This document shows positions 1 to 13,885 of a DNA stretch of 64,000 bases, in pieces. Position numbers and translations under genes: made by a program. Within the stretch, counting starts at the first letter, position 1; the number at the start of each line of letters is the position of its first letter. The notes below the pieces were generated by a model. That model ran no database searches. It saw only the letters and a program-made list of their open reading frames with translations, and was not told the DNA's origin. Source of the stretch: Lelliottia amnigena (GTDB taxonomy: Bacteria > Pseudomonadota > Gammaproteobacteria > Enterobacterales > Enterobacteriaceae); the NCBI GenBank assembly GCA_900635465.1, contig LR134135.1, forward strand, positions 806,001 through 870,000, written 5' to 3'.

Positions 1-306
1 TGGATCGAACTCGGTCTGCCTGATGAACGTCGCATTAAGAAAGCCTGCACGCAGTCCGCAGAGGTGGCGATATTTGCTTATAATCAGCGTGCAGCTGAGA
101 TTTGGTGGCAGCAAAACCAACGAAAATGCGCGCAGTATTCGCATCTTTCTGTCTGGTATCTGGATGATGAACAGCTGGCACAGCTGAGTGATTTTGCAGG
201 AAGAACAATGGCTTTACAGGCAACGATTCAGGATGGGGCGATCTGGTTGTCTGATTCACAGAATAATCTGGAAATACATCTCACCGCGTGGCAGTCCCCG
301 TTATGA
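1..306 (+). CDS. yaeQ: YaeQ family protein, C-terminal part
   Basis: The frame is open from base 1 to a TGA at 304-306 and gives about 101 residues, against roughly 181 for E. coli YaeQ, so the 5' end lies before the window. The tail is rich in W/Q ([16 protein letters not shown]), as in YaeQ, a PD-(D/E)XK-fold family of unclear biochemical role that was first noticed as a suppressor of a haemolysin-expression (rfaH) defect. Its stop overlaps the arfB start (ATGA), so the two genes are translationally coupled. Confidence 0.9.
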   Translation, partial: WIELGLPDERRIKKACTQSAEVAIFAYNQRAAEIWWQQNQRKCAQYSHLSVWYLDDEQLAQLSDFAGRTMALQATIQDGAIWLSDSQNNLEIHLTAWQSPL

Positions 307-725
307 TCGCGTTGTCCCGCACCGTTAGCATTCCTGACAGCGAGCTTGAGATCACGGCGATTCGTGCGCAGGGCGCGGGTGGGCAACATGTTAATAAAGC
401 CTCAACAGCTATCCATCTGCGCTTTGACATTCGGGCCTCTAGTCTGCCAGAGTCTTATAAAGAGGCTTTGCTTGCGGCCAGTCATCACCTCATTACCAGT
501 GATGGCGTGATCATTATTAAGGCGCAGGAGTATCGCAGCCAGGAGTTAAATCGCGAAGCCGCGCTTGCGCGCCTGGTCGCGCTGATCAAAGAATTAACCG
601 TCGTGCAGAAAAGCCGTCGGGCAACCCGACCTACGCGCGCGTCAAAAGAGCGCCGGTTGTCATCGAAAGCGCAAAAGTCCACAGTGAAATCACTGCGCGG
701 TAAAATTCGACGGTCTTCTGATTAA
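303..725 (+). CDS. arfB: Alternative ribosome-rescue factor ArfB (peptidyl-tRNA hydrolase)
   Basis: This 140-residue protein has the same length as E. coli YaeJ/ArfB. A GGQ motif at residues 26-28 ([10 protein letters not shown]) is the catalytic loop that hydrolyses peptidyl-tRNA. The C-terminal 40 residues are a basic tail ([12 protein letters not shown]) that in this family enters the empty mRNA channel of a stalled ribosome. ATG 303 is chosen because it overlaps the yaeQ stop as ATGA and gives the family's usual N-terminus; the upstream in-frame start at 288 would add residues not seen in relatives. It frees non-stop ribosomes independently of tmRNA. Confidence 0.95.
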   Translation: MIALSRTVSIPDSELEITAIRAQGAGGQHVNKASTAIHLRFDIRASSLPESYKEALLAASHHLITSDGVIIIKAQEYRSQELNREAALARLVALIKELTVVQKSRRATRPTRASKERRLSSKAQKSTVKSLRGKIRRSSD

Positions 726-759
726 CGAACCGGGACACCCAATTTATAAGGAATTCATC

Positions 760-1458
760 GTGAAAACAGCGATATTGTCAGTGCTCGCAGCCTCTACGCT
801 CTTTGCACTTATTGGTTGTAACAATCGCACTGAAACGCAGGCGCTCCAACCGACGGAGTCGCAAGCGCTGAAGCCGATGCAGCAGAGCTGGCGCGGTGTT
901 TTACCCTGCGCCGACTGCGAAGGCATTGAAACCACGCTGTTCCTGGAAAAGGACGGTTCATGGGTAATGAATCAGCGCTATCAAGGCGCAAAAGAACCGT
1001 CATCTTTCGCGACTTACGGTAAGTGGGAACGCACAGCCGAAAAGCTGATTCTGACGGATGCTGAAGGTGAGAAAACCTATTTCCGCCCGAAGGGCGAAGG
1101 AATGGAGATGCTCGATCGGGAAGGTCTTCCGATTGAATCTCAGTTCAATTATACGCTGGCACCGGTAAAAGTGGCCTTGCCATCGACTCCGATGCCGATG
1201 CGCGGCATGTATTTTTATATGGCGGACGCTGCGGTATTTACCGACTGTGCGACGGGCAAGAAAGTCAGTGTCGCCAACAATGCGCAACTGGAACGTGATT
1301 ATGCCGTGGCCCGTGGAAATGACAGTAAACCGGTTCTCTTGACCGTGGATGGCCACTTCACTCTGGAACCTAATCCGGATAGCGGCGAGATGGTTAAAAC
1401 GCTGGTGACGGATAAATCCGCTACGTTTGTGGCGGGTAAAGACTGCGAAACGAAATAA
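760..1458 (+). CDS. nlpE: Copper/envelope-stress lipoprotein NlpE (CutF)
   Basis: This is a 232-residue outer-membrane lipoprotein that activates the Cpx two-component system on surface contact or when lipoprotein sorting fails. It starts with GTG, preceded by AAGGAA at good spacing. The N-terminus is a lipoprotein signal with lipobox LIGC (Cys20). A CxxC pair follows at residues 50-53 (PCADC), as in the NlpE N-terminal lipocalin-like domain, and a C-terminal OB-like domain completes it. In E. coli yaeF lies between nlpE and proS; here the genes are separated only by a shared terminator. Confidence 0.95.
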   Translation: MKTAILSVLAASTLFALIGCNNRTETQALQPTESQALKPMQQSWRGVLPCADCEGIETTLFLEKDGSWVMNQRYQGAKEPSSFATYGKWERTAEKLILTDAEGEKTYFRPKGEGMEMLDREGLPIESQFNYTLAPVKVALPSTPMPMRGMYFYMADAAVFTDCATGKKVSVANNAQLERDYAVARGNDSKPVLLTVDGHFTLEPNPDSGEMVKTLVTDKSATFVAGKDCETK

Positions 1459-1480
1459 ACGGATTTCAACGCTGATAATA

Positions 1481-1507
1481 AAAAGCCCCGCATTAGCGGG
1501 GCTTTTT
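1481..1507. terminator. Bidirectional intrinsic terminator between nlpE and proS
   Basis: The inverted repeat AAAAGCCCCG / CGGGGCTTTTT has a 6-base loop. It has a T run on the plus side and an A run on the other, so it can serve both convergent genes. Confidence 0.9.
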
Positions 1508-1520
1508 GTCGGCTGGCGGC

Positions 1521-3240
1521 TTAGCCTTTGATAGCTTTCACAAGGTAATCAAGAATGTCGCCGGTCTTGATCATCTGCTTCTCACCGCTACGGCGGTATT
1601 TGTACTCAATGTCGTCGCTGTCGAGGTTACGATCGCCGATAACCACGGTGTGCGGGATGCCGATCAGTTCCATATCAGCAAACATCACGCCTGGACGTTC
1701 TTTACGGTCGTCCATCAGCACTTCAATACCCTGGGCGCGCAGCTCGCTGTACAGCTTCTCCGCCAGCTCCTGCACACGGTAAGATTTGTGCATGTTCATC
1801 GGCAGGATGGCCACCTGGAACGGTGCCAGATTATCTGGCCATACGATGCCACGTTCGTCGTGGTTCTGCTCAATCGCAGCAGCCACAACGCGCGTGACCC
1901 CGATACCATAACAACCCATCGTCAGGATCTGGTTACGACCATCTTCGCCCTGAACAGAAGCGTTAAGCGCCTCGGAATATTTGGTGCCTAGCTGGAAGAT
2001 GTGACCCACTTCAATCCCGCGTTTGATCATCAACGTACCCTGGCCGTCAGGGCTTGGGTCGCCTGCAACCACGTTACGGATATCAGCCACTTCTGGTGTC
2101 GCAACGTCACGATCCCAGTTGATACCAAAGTAATGTTGACCATCGATGTTCGCGCCAGCGGAGAAATCACTCATCGCGGCTACGGTACGGTCTATAACCA
2201 CTGGAATAGGCATGTTCACTGGACCCAGAGATCCTGGACCTGCGTTGATCACTGTGCGAATTTCAGCTTCGGGTCGCGAAAGTCAGCGGGCTGGCAACCT
2301 GCGCCAGTTTCTCTGCTTTGACTTCATTCAGTTCGTGATCGCCACGCACCAGCAGTGCTACCAGCGGATAAGCGCTCTCTTCAACGGCTTTAACCAGCAA
2401 GGTTTTCACCGTTTTTTCGATTGGCAGATTGAACTGCTCAACCAGCTCGGCGATGGTTTTTGCGTTTGGCGTATCGACCAGCTTCATCTCTTCGGATGCA
2501 GCCGCGCGTGGTGCTGATGGTGCCAGCGCTTCTGCAAATTCGATGTTAGCTGCGTAGTCTGAGGTATCGGAGAAGATCACATCGTCTTCGCCGCTCTGTG
2601 CCAGAACCTGGAATTCATGGGAAGCGCTGCCACCGATAGAGCCGGTGTCCGCCTGCACAGCGCGGAAATCCAGCCCCATACGGGAGAAAATTTTGCTATA
2701 CGCTTCATACATCTTGTCATACGTCTCTTGCAGAGATTCCTGAGAAGTATGGAAAGAGTAAGAGTCTTTCATTAGGAATTCGCGAGAACGCATGACGCCG
2801 AAACGTGGACGCACTTCGTCACGGAACTTAGTCTGGATCTGGAAGAAGTTCAGCGGCAGCTGTTTGTAGGAATTCAGCTCGTTGCGGATCAGATCCGTGA
2901 TGACTTCTTCATGCGTTGGGCCGAGCACAAACGAACGTTCGCCGCGATCAACAAAACGCAGCAGCTCCGGGCCGTACTGCTCCCAGCGTCCACTTTCTAC
3001 CCACAGGTCAGCAGGCTGAACCACAGGCATAGACACCTCGATCGCGCCGGCGTTGTTCATCTCTTCACGCACGATGTTTTCGACTTTTTTCAGGACGCGC
3101 AGACCGGTCGGCAACCAGGTGTACAACCCAGAGGCCAGCTTGCGGATCATCCCGGCGCGGAGCATCAACTGGTGGCTGATGACTTCGGCGTCGGCTGGTG
3201 TCTCCTTCAGTGTGGAGAGCAGATATTGGCTAGTACGCAT
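1521..3240 (-). CDS. proS: Prolyl-tRNA synthetase (frame broken once)
   Basis: Class II aminoacyl-tRNA synthetase charging tRNA-Pro; a bacterial-type ProRS with the YbaK-like editing insert. Two abutting minus-strand frames, 3240-2263 ([13 protein letters not shown]...) and 2252-1521 (ending DYLVKAIKG), together give about 570 residues, the usual length. The first frame runs off after SPLTFAT into RS-stop. Removing one C from the CCC (GGG on the plus strand, 2271-2273) restores [15 protein letters not shown] and continues into the second frame. Class II motifs 1-3 and the editing domain are all present. ProS is essential, so an extra base in the consensus is much more likely than a real loss. 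Confidence 0.95.
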
Positions 3241-3352
3241 GTTGTTACGGTTCCATTTCGACGATTGGACCAGGCTGATTCGTCAACCTGACACAAAAAA
3301 AGTGGTTTAGTTTACCAGTGTGGCAAAGATGCCAAAAGAGAGGACAATAAAA

Positions 3353-4060
3353 TTAGCGCACTTCCAGTGCAAACACTTCAAAGCCCGCTTCGGTTACACG
3401 CCAGCGAACGTTAAAATCCAGCAGCCAGACGGCGTAGTTTTTCCCTACCTCTTCTTCCTTTCGATAAGCAGGACGCGGATCCTGAGCCAGAACGTCGACG
3501 ATAAAATCTTTCAGTCGAGGATACCGCTTTTCAAGCCGCTGAAGCTCTAAGAAGACATCGGCAGTGAAGCCAACCGGCATATCTGCTGCTGGCGCCTGCT
3601 GGGCATAGCTCGCCACGGCATCGGGAAGCGCTTCGGCGAAGGGCAGATACGGTTTGATATCCACAACCGGCGTTCCGTCTACCAGGTCCAGGCTCCCGAG
3701 TTCGAGAATCACCTGATCTTTTTGGCAGCGGATACCCTTTAGTTCAACGAGCGACATGCCGATGGGGTTGGGTCGGAACGTAGAGCGCGTTGCGAAAACA
3801 CCCATTCTTGCATTTCCACCCAGCCGGGGAGGGCGAACGGTAGGGCGCCAGCCTCCATCCATCGTTTGATGAAAGATGAACAGAACCCACAGATGGCTGA
3901 ATGCCTCTAGCCCACGAACTGCATCGGCCTGATTATACGGCGCAGTTAAGTGAAGTTCACCGCCACAGCTTTTGACCAGACCCGGTTGACGCGGAACGGC
4001 AAACTTCTCTTTATAAGGCGAGCGGATAACACCTATCTGCTCGAACTTAAATGCACTCAT
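3353..4060 (-). CDS. trmO: tRNA (N6-threonylcarbamoyladenosine37-N6)-methyltransferase TrmO
   Basis: This 235-residue protein matches TrmO (YaeB/TsaA), which adds the methyl of m6t6A37 in tRNA-Thr. The N-terminal TrmO beta-barrel motif is clear (GVIRSPYKEKF, RPNPIGMSLVEL, DIKPYLPF). The start overlaps the rcsF stop by ATGA (4057-4060), so it is the second gene of an rcsF-trmO unit, as in E. coli. Confidence 0.95.
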   Translation of the reverse strand: MSAFKFEQIGVIRSPYKEKFAVPRQPGLVKSCGGELHLTAPYNQADAVRGLEAFSHLWVLFIFHQTMDGGWRPTVRPPRLGGNARMGVFATRSTFRPNPIGMSLVELKGIRCQKDQVILELGSLDLVDGTPVVDIKPYLPFAEALPDAVASYAQQAPAADMPVGFTADVFLELQRLEKRYPRLKDFIVDVLAQDPRPAYRKEEEVGKNYAVWLLDFNVRWRVTEAGFEVFALEVR

Positions 4061-4461
4061 TTAGCCGATACGTTAAGGGCGCTGCCCATGCACACGGCCT
4101 GGCGATAGCATCCCGGCGTGCCGCTGGTGACTTCACAGCTATGCAGCAGTACGGCGTTAGCCTTCATTTTGGCGGCGTTGATCTGCAGACGCTTGCGCGC
4201 TGTCGGGATATTTGGCGGCGAATCCTGATTGCTGGCCTGGCATGATTCGCCGGTGACTTCGCCCAAATCACGGAATGGCTTACCAATGAGAGCTTCGGCA
4301 TTGGTGTAAATTTTTACCGGCGCCGGACGCGGTGCCTTCGGTTTGGCTGGTTCCACTTTTGGCGGAGTTGCAGTGCTTTTCACAGGTTCAACAGGAGATC
4401 TGCTTAGCATTGAACAGCCGCTCAGCATGAGTGCTAAAAGACAGATCGGTAAAGCCCGCAT
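4057..4461 (-). CDS. rcsF: Rcs phosphorelay outer-membrane sensor lipoprotein RcsF
   Basis: This 134-residue lipoprotein signals LPS and peptidoglycan damage to the Rcs phosphorelay through IgaA. The signal peptide ends in LSGC with lipid-modified Cys16. A proline/lysine-rich linker (PPKVEPAKPKAPRPAP) follows, then the globular domain with four cysteines (ESCQAS, HSCEVT, PGCYRQ, AVCMGS) that form the two conserved disulphides. The length matches E. coli. It is translationally coupled to trmO. Confidence 0.96.
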   Translation of the reverse strand: MRALPICLLALMLSGCSMLSRSPVEPVKSTATPPKVEPAKPKAPRPAPVKIYTNAEALIGKPFRDLGEVTGESCQASNQDSPPNIPTARKRLQINAAKMKANAVLLHSCEVTSGTPGCYRQAVCMGSALNVSAK

Positions 4462-4524
4462 AATATTTCCTCAATGAATAATCAAATCGTCAGTTATTGA
4501 AGCAGTTGCCTGTATAAATGACAA

Positions 4525-4542
4525 GACGGGCTTTCGCCCGTC
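4525..4542 (-). terminator. Hairpin downstream of metQ
   Basis: GACGGGC / GCCCGTC with a 4-base loop lies 26 bases beyond the metQ stop. The following T tract is poor (TTGTCATTT on the minus strand), so it may be a weak terminator or a 3'-end stabiliser. Confidence 0.55.
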
Positions 4543-4567
4543 CTGATGATATTACATAAAGGTAAGA

Positions 4568-5383
4568 TTACCAGCCTTTAACAGCGCCGCCGTTAAACAC
4601 TTTATTGGCTTCCTGGTAAACTTCTTCAGACTGATAAGCCTGAACGAATTTTTTCACGTTTTCCGCGTCTTTATTATCTTCGCGGCTAACGATCATGTTG
4701 ACGTAAGGAGAGTCTTTATCTTCTACGAAGATACCGTCTTTTGCTGGCGTCAGGCCAATCTGGCTGGCGTAAGTGGTGTTAATCACCGCCAGCGCGATTT
4801 GCGCATCGTCAAGCGAGCGCGGGAGCTGTGGCGCTTCCAGTTCAACAATCTTCAGATTTTTTGGATTCTCAGCAACATCAAGCACTGTTGGCAGTAAACC
4901 CACGCCGTCTTTCAGTTTGATCAAGCCCACTTTCTGCAGCAGCAGCAGGGAACGGCCAAGGTTGGTTGGATCATTCGGGACTGCGACCTGCGAGCCTGGC
5001 TGCAGTTCTTCCAGAGATTTGATTTTTTTAGAGTAACCAGCAATGGGGTATACAAACGTATTGCCGACGGAAACCAGTTTGTAGCCACGATCCTTAATCT
5101 GCTGATCAAGATACGGTTTGTGCTGGAAGGCGTTGACATCAATGTCGCCTTTGCTCAGCGCTTCGTTTGGCAGAACGTAATCATTAAATGTCACCAGTTC
5201 AACGTCCAGGCCGTATTTTTCTTTTGCTACTTTTTGCGCCGCTTCAGCAACTTGCTGTTCTGCGCCAACGATGACGCCCACTTTAATGTGGTTTGGGTCT
5301 TTTTCGTCCTGACCACAACCTACCAGAGCCAGAGATCCAATCAGCGCGCCGACTGCGGCAAAGGTCTTTAATTTAAACGTCAT
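4568..5383 (-). CDS. metQ: D/L-methionine ABC transporter, substrate-binding lipoprotein
   Basis: This is the 271-residue NlpA/MetQ family binding protein of the MetNIQ importer. The signal peptide ends LALVGC (Cys23, lipid anchor). The mature part has the family's conserved VGVIVGAEQQVAEAA, PIAGYSKKIKSLEEL and NPKNLKIVELEAPQLPRSL segments. It is the last gene of metN-metI-metQ, 38 bases after metI. Confidence 0.96.
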   Translation of the reverse strand: MTFKLKTFAAVGALIGSLALVGCGQDEKDPNHIKVGVIVGAEQQVAEAAQKVAKEKYGLDVELVTFNDYVLPNEALSKGDIDVNAFQHKPYLDQQIKDRGYKLVSVGNTFVYPIAGYSKKIKSLEELQPGSQVAVPNDPTNLGRSLLLLQKVGLIKLKDGVGLLPTVLDVAENPKNLKIVELEAPQLPRSLDDAQIALAVINTTYASQIGLTPAKDGIFVEDKDSPYVNMIVSREDNKDAENVKKFVQAYQSEEVYQEANKVFNGGAVKGW

Positions 5384-5421
5384 GTTATTTCCTTAATTCG
5401 TCGAGTTTGCGTTGTGTAACG

Positions 5422-6075
5422 TTATTTGTGAGTCACTGCCCGGACGATTCGATCGCCCGAGAATTGAATGAGATAAACCAGCACAACCAGCAATACCAGA
5501 ACCGTATTCATCACGGTAGCGTTATATCCAATATAGCCATATTGATAGCCGATCTGGCCCAAACCGCCCGCACCGACGGCACCGCCCATCGCGGAATATC
5601 CCACCAACGTAATCAGCGTAATAGTGGCGGCATTGACCAGGCCTGGCAGCGCTTCCGGTAGCAACACTTTACGTACGATCTGCATCGGCGTTGCACCCAT
5701 TGCGCGTGACGCTTCGATCAGCCCTGTAGGGATTTCCAGCAGGGCGTTTTCAACCATACGTGCAATAAAAGGAGCCGCGCCGACGGTGAGCGGAACGATT
5801 GCCGCCTGCAGACCAATCGATGTGCCTACGATGATGCGGGTGAAGGGAATCATCCATACCAGCAGGATAATAAATGGAATCGAACGGAAGATATTCACCA
5901 GCGCAGACAGCGTGCGATAGAGTTTGGCATTCTCGATAATTTGCCCAGGGCGAGTGACGTAAAGCAGGACGCCGACCGGCAGGCCAATTACAAAGCCAAA
6001 AAAACCAGAGACGAAGGTCATTGCCAGCGTTTCCCATACGCCGCGAACCAGCAGCCACATCATCGGCTCAGACAT
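5422..6075 (-). CDS. metI: Methionine ABC transporter permease
   Basis: This 217-residue inner-membrane permease has five predicted membrane spans and a cytoplasmic EAA loop ([20 protein letters not shown]). It forms a homodimer with MetN. Its ATG overlaps the true metN stop when the metN frame is repaired (TGA at 6068-6070), which supports both the repair and translational coupling. Confidence 0.96.
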   Translation of the reverse strand: MSEPMMWLLVRGVWETLAMTFVSGFFGFVIGLPVGVLLYVTRPGQIIENAKLYRTLSALVNIFRSIPFIILLVWMIPFTRIIVGTSIGLQAAIVPLTVGAAPFIARMVENALLEIPTGLIEASRAMGATPMQIVRKVLLPEALPGLVNAATITLITLVGYSAMGGAVGAGGLGQIGYQYGYIGYNATVMNTVLVLLVVLVYLIQFSGDRIVRAVTHK

Positions 6076-7100
6076 AACCCAGTACCTCTACTTTTACATG
6101 GTGTTCTTGCAGCCAGGCAATGGCGGCTTGCGTTTCTTGCTGTGTACCGTGCATTTCTGTCAGCATGATGCCGAACTTCACGCCCCCCGGCATAATCCAT
6201 CTGCGCACTGATAATGTTGTTGTTCACATTAAAGCGGCGTGCAGTTTCGGAAAGCAGCGGAGCATCGACCGATTGCCCCGTAAATTCCATACGCAACATC
6301 GGGACGCTGGCATCTGCAGGTTCTGCTTTTAAACGCGCCAGGTAATCTTCAGGGATATCCAGATGCAATGTTGACTGAATAAACTGCTGGGCCAGCGGCG
6401 TTTTTGGATGTGAGAAGACTTCACTCACGGTATCTTGCTCGATCAATTCGCCATTGCTGATCACCGCTACGCAGTCGCAAATGCGCTTAACTACATCCAT
6501 CTCATGCGTAATAAGAAGAATCGTCAGCCCCAGACGGCGGTTAATGTCTTTCAGTAATTCGAGTATTGAACGGGTGGTGGCGGGATCAAGTGCGCTGGTG
6601 GCTTCGTCACACAGCAGAACTTTGGGGTTGCTCGCCAGCGCACGGGCGATAGCCACACGCTGCTTCTGACCACCAGACAGGTTGGCGGCATAGCTATCAT
6701 GCTTGTCGCTAAGACCCACCAGATCCAATAGCTCCGTCACGCGACGTTTGATTTCTTCTTTCGGGGTATTGTCCAGCTCAAGTGGCAACGCGACGTTACC
6801 AAATACGGTTCGGGAAGCCAGCAGGTTAAAGTGCTGGAAGATCATGCCGATCTGGCGGCGTGATTTGGTTAATTCCGTCTCGGAAAGTTGGGTCAACTCC
6901 TGGCCGCCAACCTGGACGCTACCTTCGGTTGGGCGTTCGAGCAGATTAACGCAACGGATAAGCGTGCTTTTACCTGCACCTGATGCGCCAATCACGCCAT
7001 AAATCTGTCCAGCCGGAACATGCAGGCTGACATTATTCAGCGCCTGGATGGTTCGGGTTCCTTGCTGGAACACTTTGGTGATATTGGAAAGTTTAATCAT
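6068..7100 (-). CDS. metN: Methionine ABC transporter ATP-binding protein (frame broken near the 3' end)
   Basis: ATPase of the methionine importer. Visible motifs are Walker [10 protein letters not shown], signature LSGGQKQR, Walker [13 protein letters not shown], and the C-terminal ACT-like NIL domain that senses methionine ([10 protein letters not shown]). In the read frame the last part after DYAGG is scrambled. Removing one G from the G6 run (C6 on the plus strand, about 6183-6188) restores [12 protein letters not shown] and the ending [11 protein letters not shown], with a stop inside the metI start. The repaired length is 343 residues, as in E. coli. Confidence 0.95.
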
Positions 7101-7176
7101 TGGATTATTTTTATCGTATTTAAGTTAGCCGTGGCATTTTCTTCTGCCAGATACGGGTGTCTACCGTAAACAAAAT

Positions 7177-7200
7177 GGATGTTAAGGCATCCAGACGTCT
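7177..7200 (-). promoter_or_regulatory. Tandem MetJ boxes upstream of metN
   Basis: AGACGTCT at 7193-7200 is a perfect MetJ half-operator. It is preceded in 8-bp register by AGGCATCC (5/8) and GGATGTTA (4/8). The array lies 77-100 bases upstream of metN, consistent with methionine repression of metNIQ as known in E. coli. Confidence 0.8.
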
Positions 7201-7288
7201 AAATCAATGTAGCTGTGCGAGATGAGCACTTTCTTGCGTCGTGAAACATGAGATACTAACCGTACATGCCTTTTTCAGGAGCAAGCCA

Positions 7289-7849
7289 GTGTCAAAATTA
7301 GTACCCGCAATATTTCTCGATCGTGATGGCACTATTAATGTCGATCACGGTTATGTGCATGAGATCGATGAGTTCGAGTTTATTGACGGCGCCATTGATG
7401 CCATGCGCGAACTTAAAGGAATGGGCTATGCGCTGGTGGTGGTGACTAATCAGTCTGGTATCGCCCGGGGCAAATTTACCGAGGCTCAATTCGAAACACT
7501 GACCGAATGGATGGACTGGTCGCTGGCGGATCGTGATGTCGAACTGGATGGTATCTATTATTGTCCTCATCATCCGCAAGGCACAGTAGAAGAATATCGT
7601 CAGACGTGTGACTGCCGTAAACCGCATCCCGGAATGTTTCTTTCTGCGCAAGAATTCCTGCACATTGATATGGCTGCTTCTTATATGGTGGGCGATAAAC
7701 TGGAAGATATGCAGGCAGCGGCAGCGGCTGGCGTAGGAACAAAAGTGTTAGTTCGTACAGGTAAGCCAGTGACACCAGAAGCTGAGAGTGCAGCCGATCT
7801 GGTCATTAATAGCCTTGCAGATCTGCCAAAAGCGTTAAAAAAGCCGTAA
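7289..7849 (+). CDS. gmhB: D-glycero-beta-D-manno-heptose 1,7-bisphosphate 7-phosphatase
   Basis: HAD-family phosphatase of the ADP-heptose pathway for LPS inner core. It has the DxDGT nucleophile motif (FLDRDGT, Asp11/Asp13) and the zinc loop CPHHP...[10 protein letters not shown] that marks GmhB. GTG 7289 is chosen: AGGAG sits at 7277-7281 with good spacing, and the protein then starts [14 protein letters not shown] like its relatives. The upstream start at 7241 would add about 16 unconserved residues. It is divergent from metN. The partner gmhA lies at 33.4 kb. Confidence 0.95.
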   Translation: MSKLVPAIFLDRDGTINVDHGYVHEIDEFEFIDGAIDAMRELKGMGYALVVVTNQSGIARGKFTEAQFETLTEWMDWSLADRDVELDGIYYCPHHPQGTVEEYRQTCDCRKPHPGMFLSAQEFLHIDMAASYMVGDKLEDMQAAAAAGVGTKVLVRTGKPVTPEAESAADLVINSLADLPKALKKP

Positions 7850-7904
7850 AAATAGGCGTAGCGATGAAAAAATGAGCGGTTGAAATAAAATTATATTTTT
7901 CCGC

Positions 7905-7932
7905 TTGTCATTCCTCAGAAGCTCCCTATAAT
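7905..7932 (+). promoter_or_regulatory. rrn P1 promoter
   Basis: TTGTCA (7905-7910), a 16-bp spacer, then TATAAT (7927-7932) and a GC-rich discriminator GCGCCTCC. An AT-rich UP-like element lies just upstream (7882-7900). This is the classic layout of a growth-rate-regulated rRNA P1, about 290 bp before 16S. Confidence 0.9.
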
Positions 7933-8014
7933 GCGCCTCCATCGACACGGCGGATGTGAATCACTTCACACAAACAGCCGGTTCGGTTGAAGAGAAAAAT
8001 CCTGAAATAAAGGA

Positions 8015-8042
8015 TTGACTCTGAAAGAGGAAAGCGTAATAT
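8015..8042 (+). promoter_or_regulatory. rrn P2 promoter
   Basis: TTGACT (8015-8020), a 16-bp spacer, TAATAT (8037-8042). It lies 110 bp downstream of P1, as in E. coli rrn operons. Confidence 0.88.
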
Positions 8043-8080
8043 ACGCCACCTCGCAACGGTGAGCGAAAGCCGCGTTGCAC

Positions 8081-8092
8081 TGCTCTTTAACA
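8081..8092 (+). promoter_or_regulatory. rRNA antitermination boxA (leader)
   Basis: TGCTCTTTAACA is the canonical boxA bound by NusB/S10. A second copy, TGCTCTTTAAAAA, lies in the spacer before 23S at 10162-10174. Confidence 0.9.
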
Positions 8093-8225
8093 ATTTATCA
8101 GACAATCTGTGTGGGCACTCAAAGTGACATGGATTCTAAACGTCTTCGGACGCTAAATGAATAACCAAGTCTCTGAGTGAACATACGTAATTCATTACGA
8201 AGTTTAATTCAAGAGCATCAAACTT

Positions 8226-9765
<1,540 letters not shown>

Positions 9766-9835
9766 CCTGAAGAACCTGCCTTTGTAGTGTCCACACAGAT
9801 TGTCTGATGAAAAATAAGCAGTAAAGAATCTCTGC

Positions 9836-9912
<77 letters not shown>

Positions 9913-10022
9913 AATTTTCCCTGAATACTGCGTTGCGAAATAACTCGCATACTTCAGTATGCTTCGTTCTTCCACGCCTTGTCTCAGGAAAAATTGTCGG
10001 TAACGAGATTTGCATTTACGAT

Positions 10023-10098
10023 GGGGTTATAGCTCAGCTGGGAGAGCGCCTGCCTTGCACGCAGGAGGTCTGCGGTTCGATCCCGCATAGCTCCACCA
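10023..10098 (+). tRNA. alaV: tRNA-Ala (TGC)
   Basis: 76-nt tRNA with anticodon TGC (CTTGCACG), the G3:U70 identity pair and encoded CCA. The acceptor stem begins GGGGTTA, so position 5 pairs as U5:G68 wobble where E. coli has C5:G68. Confidence 0.98.
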
Positions 10099-10306
10099 TC
10101 CTTTTACTGCTGAAAACAAGAAAACTTCAGAGTGTACCTGAAAAGGTGCGCTGCGAAGTTTTGCTCTTTAAAAATCTGGATCAAGCTGAAAATTGAAACG
10201 ACACACTGTGTCTGCTCTCCGTAATAAGAGCAGGTAAGCGGTGTGTTCGAGTCTCTCAAATTTTCGCAACACTGTGGGTGTTTTACGAAACATCTTCGGG
10301 TTGTGA

Positions 10307-13220
<2,914 letters not shown>

Positions 13221-13313
13221 ACAACGCCGAAGCTGTTTTGGCGGAAAGAGACACAATATTCAGCTTGATAACAGATTAATTGATGTGCAGAGATGCATGT
13301 TGATAACAGAATT

Positions 13314-13433
13314 TGCCTGGCGGCTTTAGCGCGGTGGTCCCACCTGACCCCATGCCGAACTCAGAAGTGAAACGCCGTAGCGCCGATGGTAGTGTGGGGT
13401 CTCCCCATGTGAGAGTAGGGAACTGCCAGGCAT
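13314..13433 (+). rRNA. rrfH: 5S ribosomal RNA
   Basis: 120 nt from TGCCTGGCGGC to GCCAGGCAT with complementary ends. Internal blocks CCCCATGCCGAACTC and GTGTGGGGTCTCC are canonical. Confidence 0.98.
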
Positions 13434-13486
13434 CAAATTTAGCAGTAAACCGGGGCAATAAACCGGTGTTTGCAGAAGTCTTCGGT

Positions 13487-13563
13487 GGAGCGGTAGTTCA
13501 GTCGGTTAGAATACCTGCCTGTCACGCAGGGGGTCGCGGGTTCGAGTCCCGTCCGTTCCGCCA
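13487..13563 (+). tRNA. aspU: tRNA-Asp (GTC)
   Basis: 77 nt, anticodon GTC in CTGTCACG, encoded CCA. It is the distal tRNA of the rRNA operon and is identical to the second copy at 21124-21200. Confidence 0.98.
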
Positions 13564-13572
13564 CTTATTTAA

Positions 13573-13602
13573 AGCCCTGAGCTAACGCTCAGGGCTTTTT
13601 TA
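13573..13602 (+). terminator. rRNA operon terminator
   Basis: AGCCCTGAGC TAAC GCTCAGGGCT followed by TTTTT directly after aspU is a strong intrinsic terminator. Confidence 0.92.
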
Positions 13603-13885
13603 TTGCCAACTGAAAAACACGTCCTGTGGGCGTGGTCATCAACAGGTTTTGGCTCTGCCTTATTGTCTTCGGATTTAAATCCAACAGGACTGGTAGAGAC
13701 TTCTTTTTCAGGGTTTGGGTACGCCCTTTTAGGGCGCAATCAATGCCGCCTTCTATGAAGGCGGATTTTTACTGCCTGTCGTTTGAGTTTTTTCATCATT
13801 AAAACCCGGTTGTGAATCTCAGCAAAAAGGTTTACTCGGCACGTTCAATATCGAGTGGGGAATATAAACCACCTCAACATCCCTA
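13603..13885. other. Gene-less stretch where E. coli has dkgB
   Basis: No open frame of note. A second hairpin with T tract (CGCCTTC TATG GAAGGCG then ATTTTT, near 13750-13770) may be a back-up rrn terminator. In E. coli dkgB lies between aspU and yafC; no fragment of it is recognisable here. Confidence 0.6.

Noticed and set aside
1506..1991. 161-codon plus-strand frame
   Set aside because: Antisense to the conserved C-terminal half of proS.
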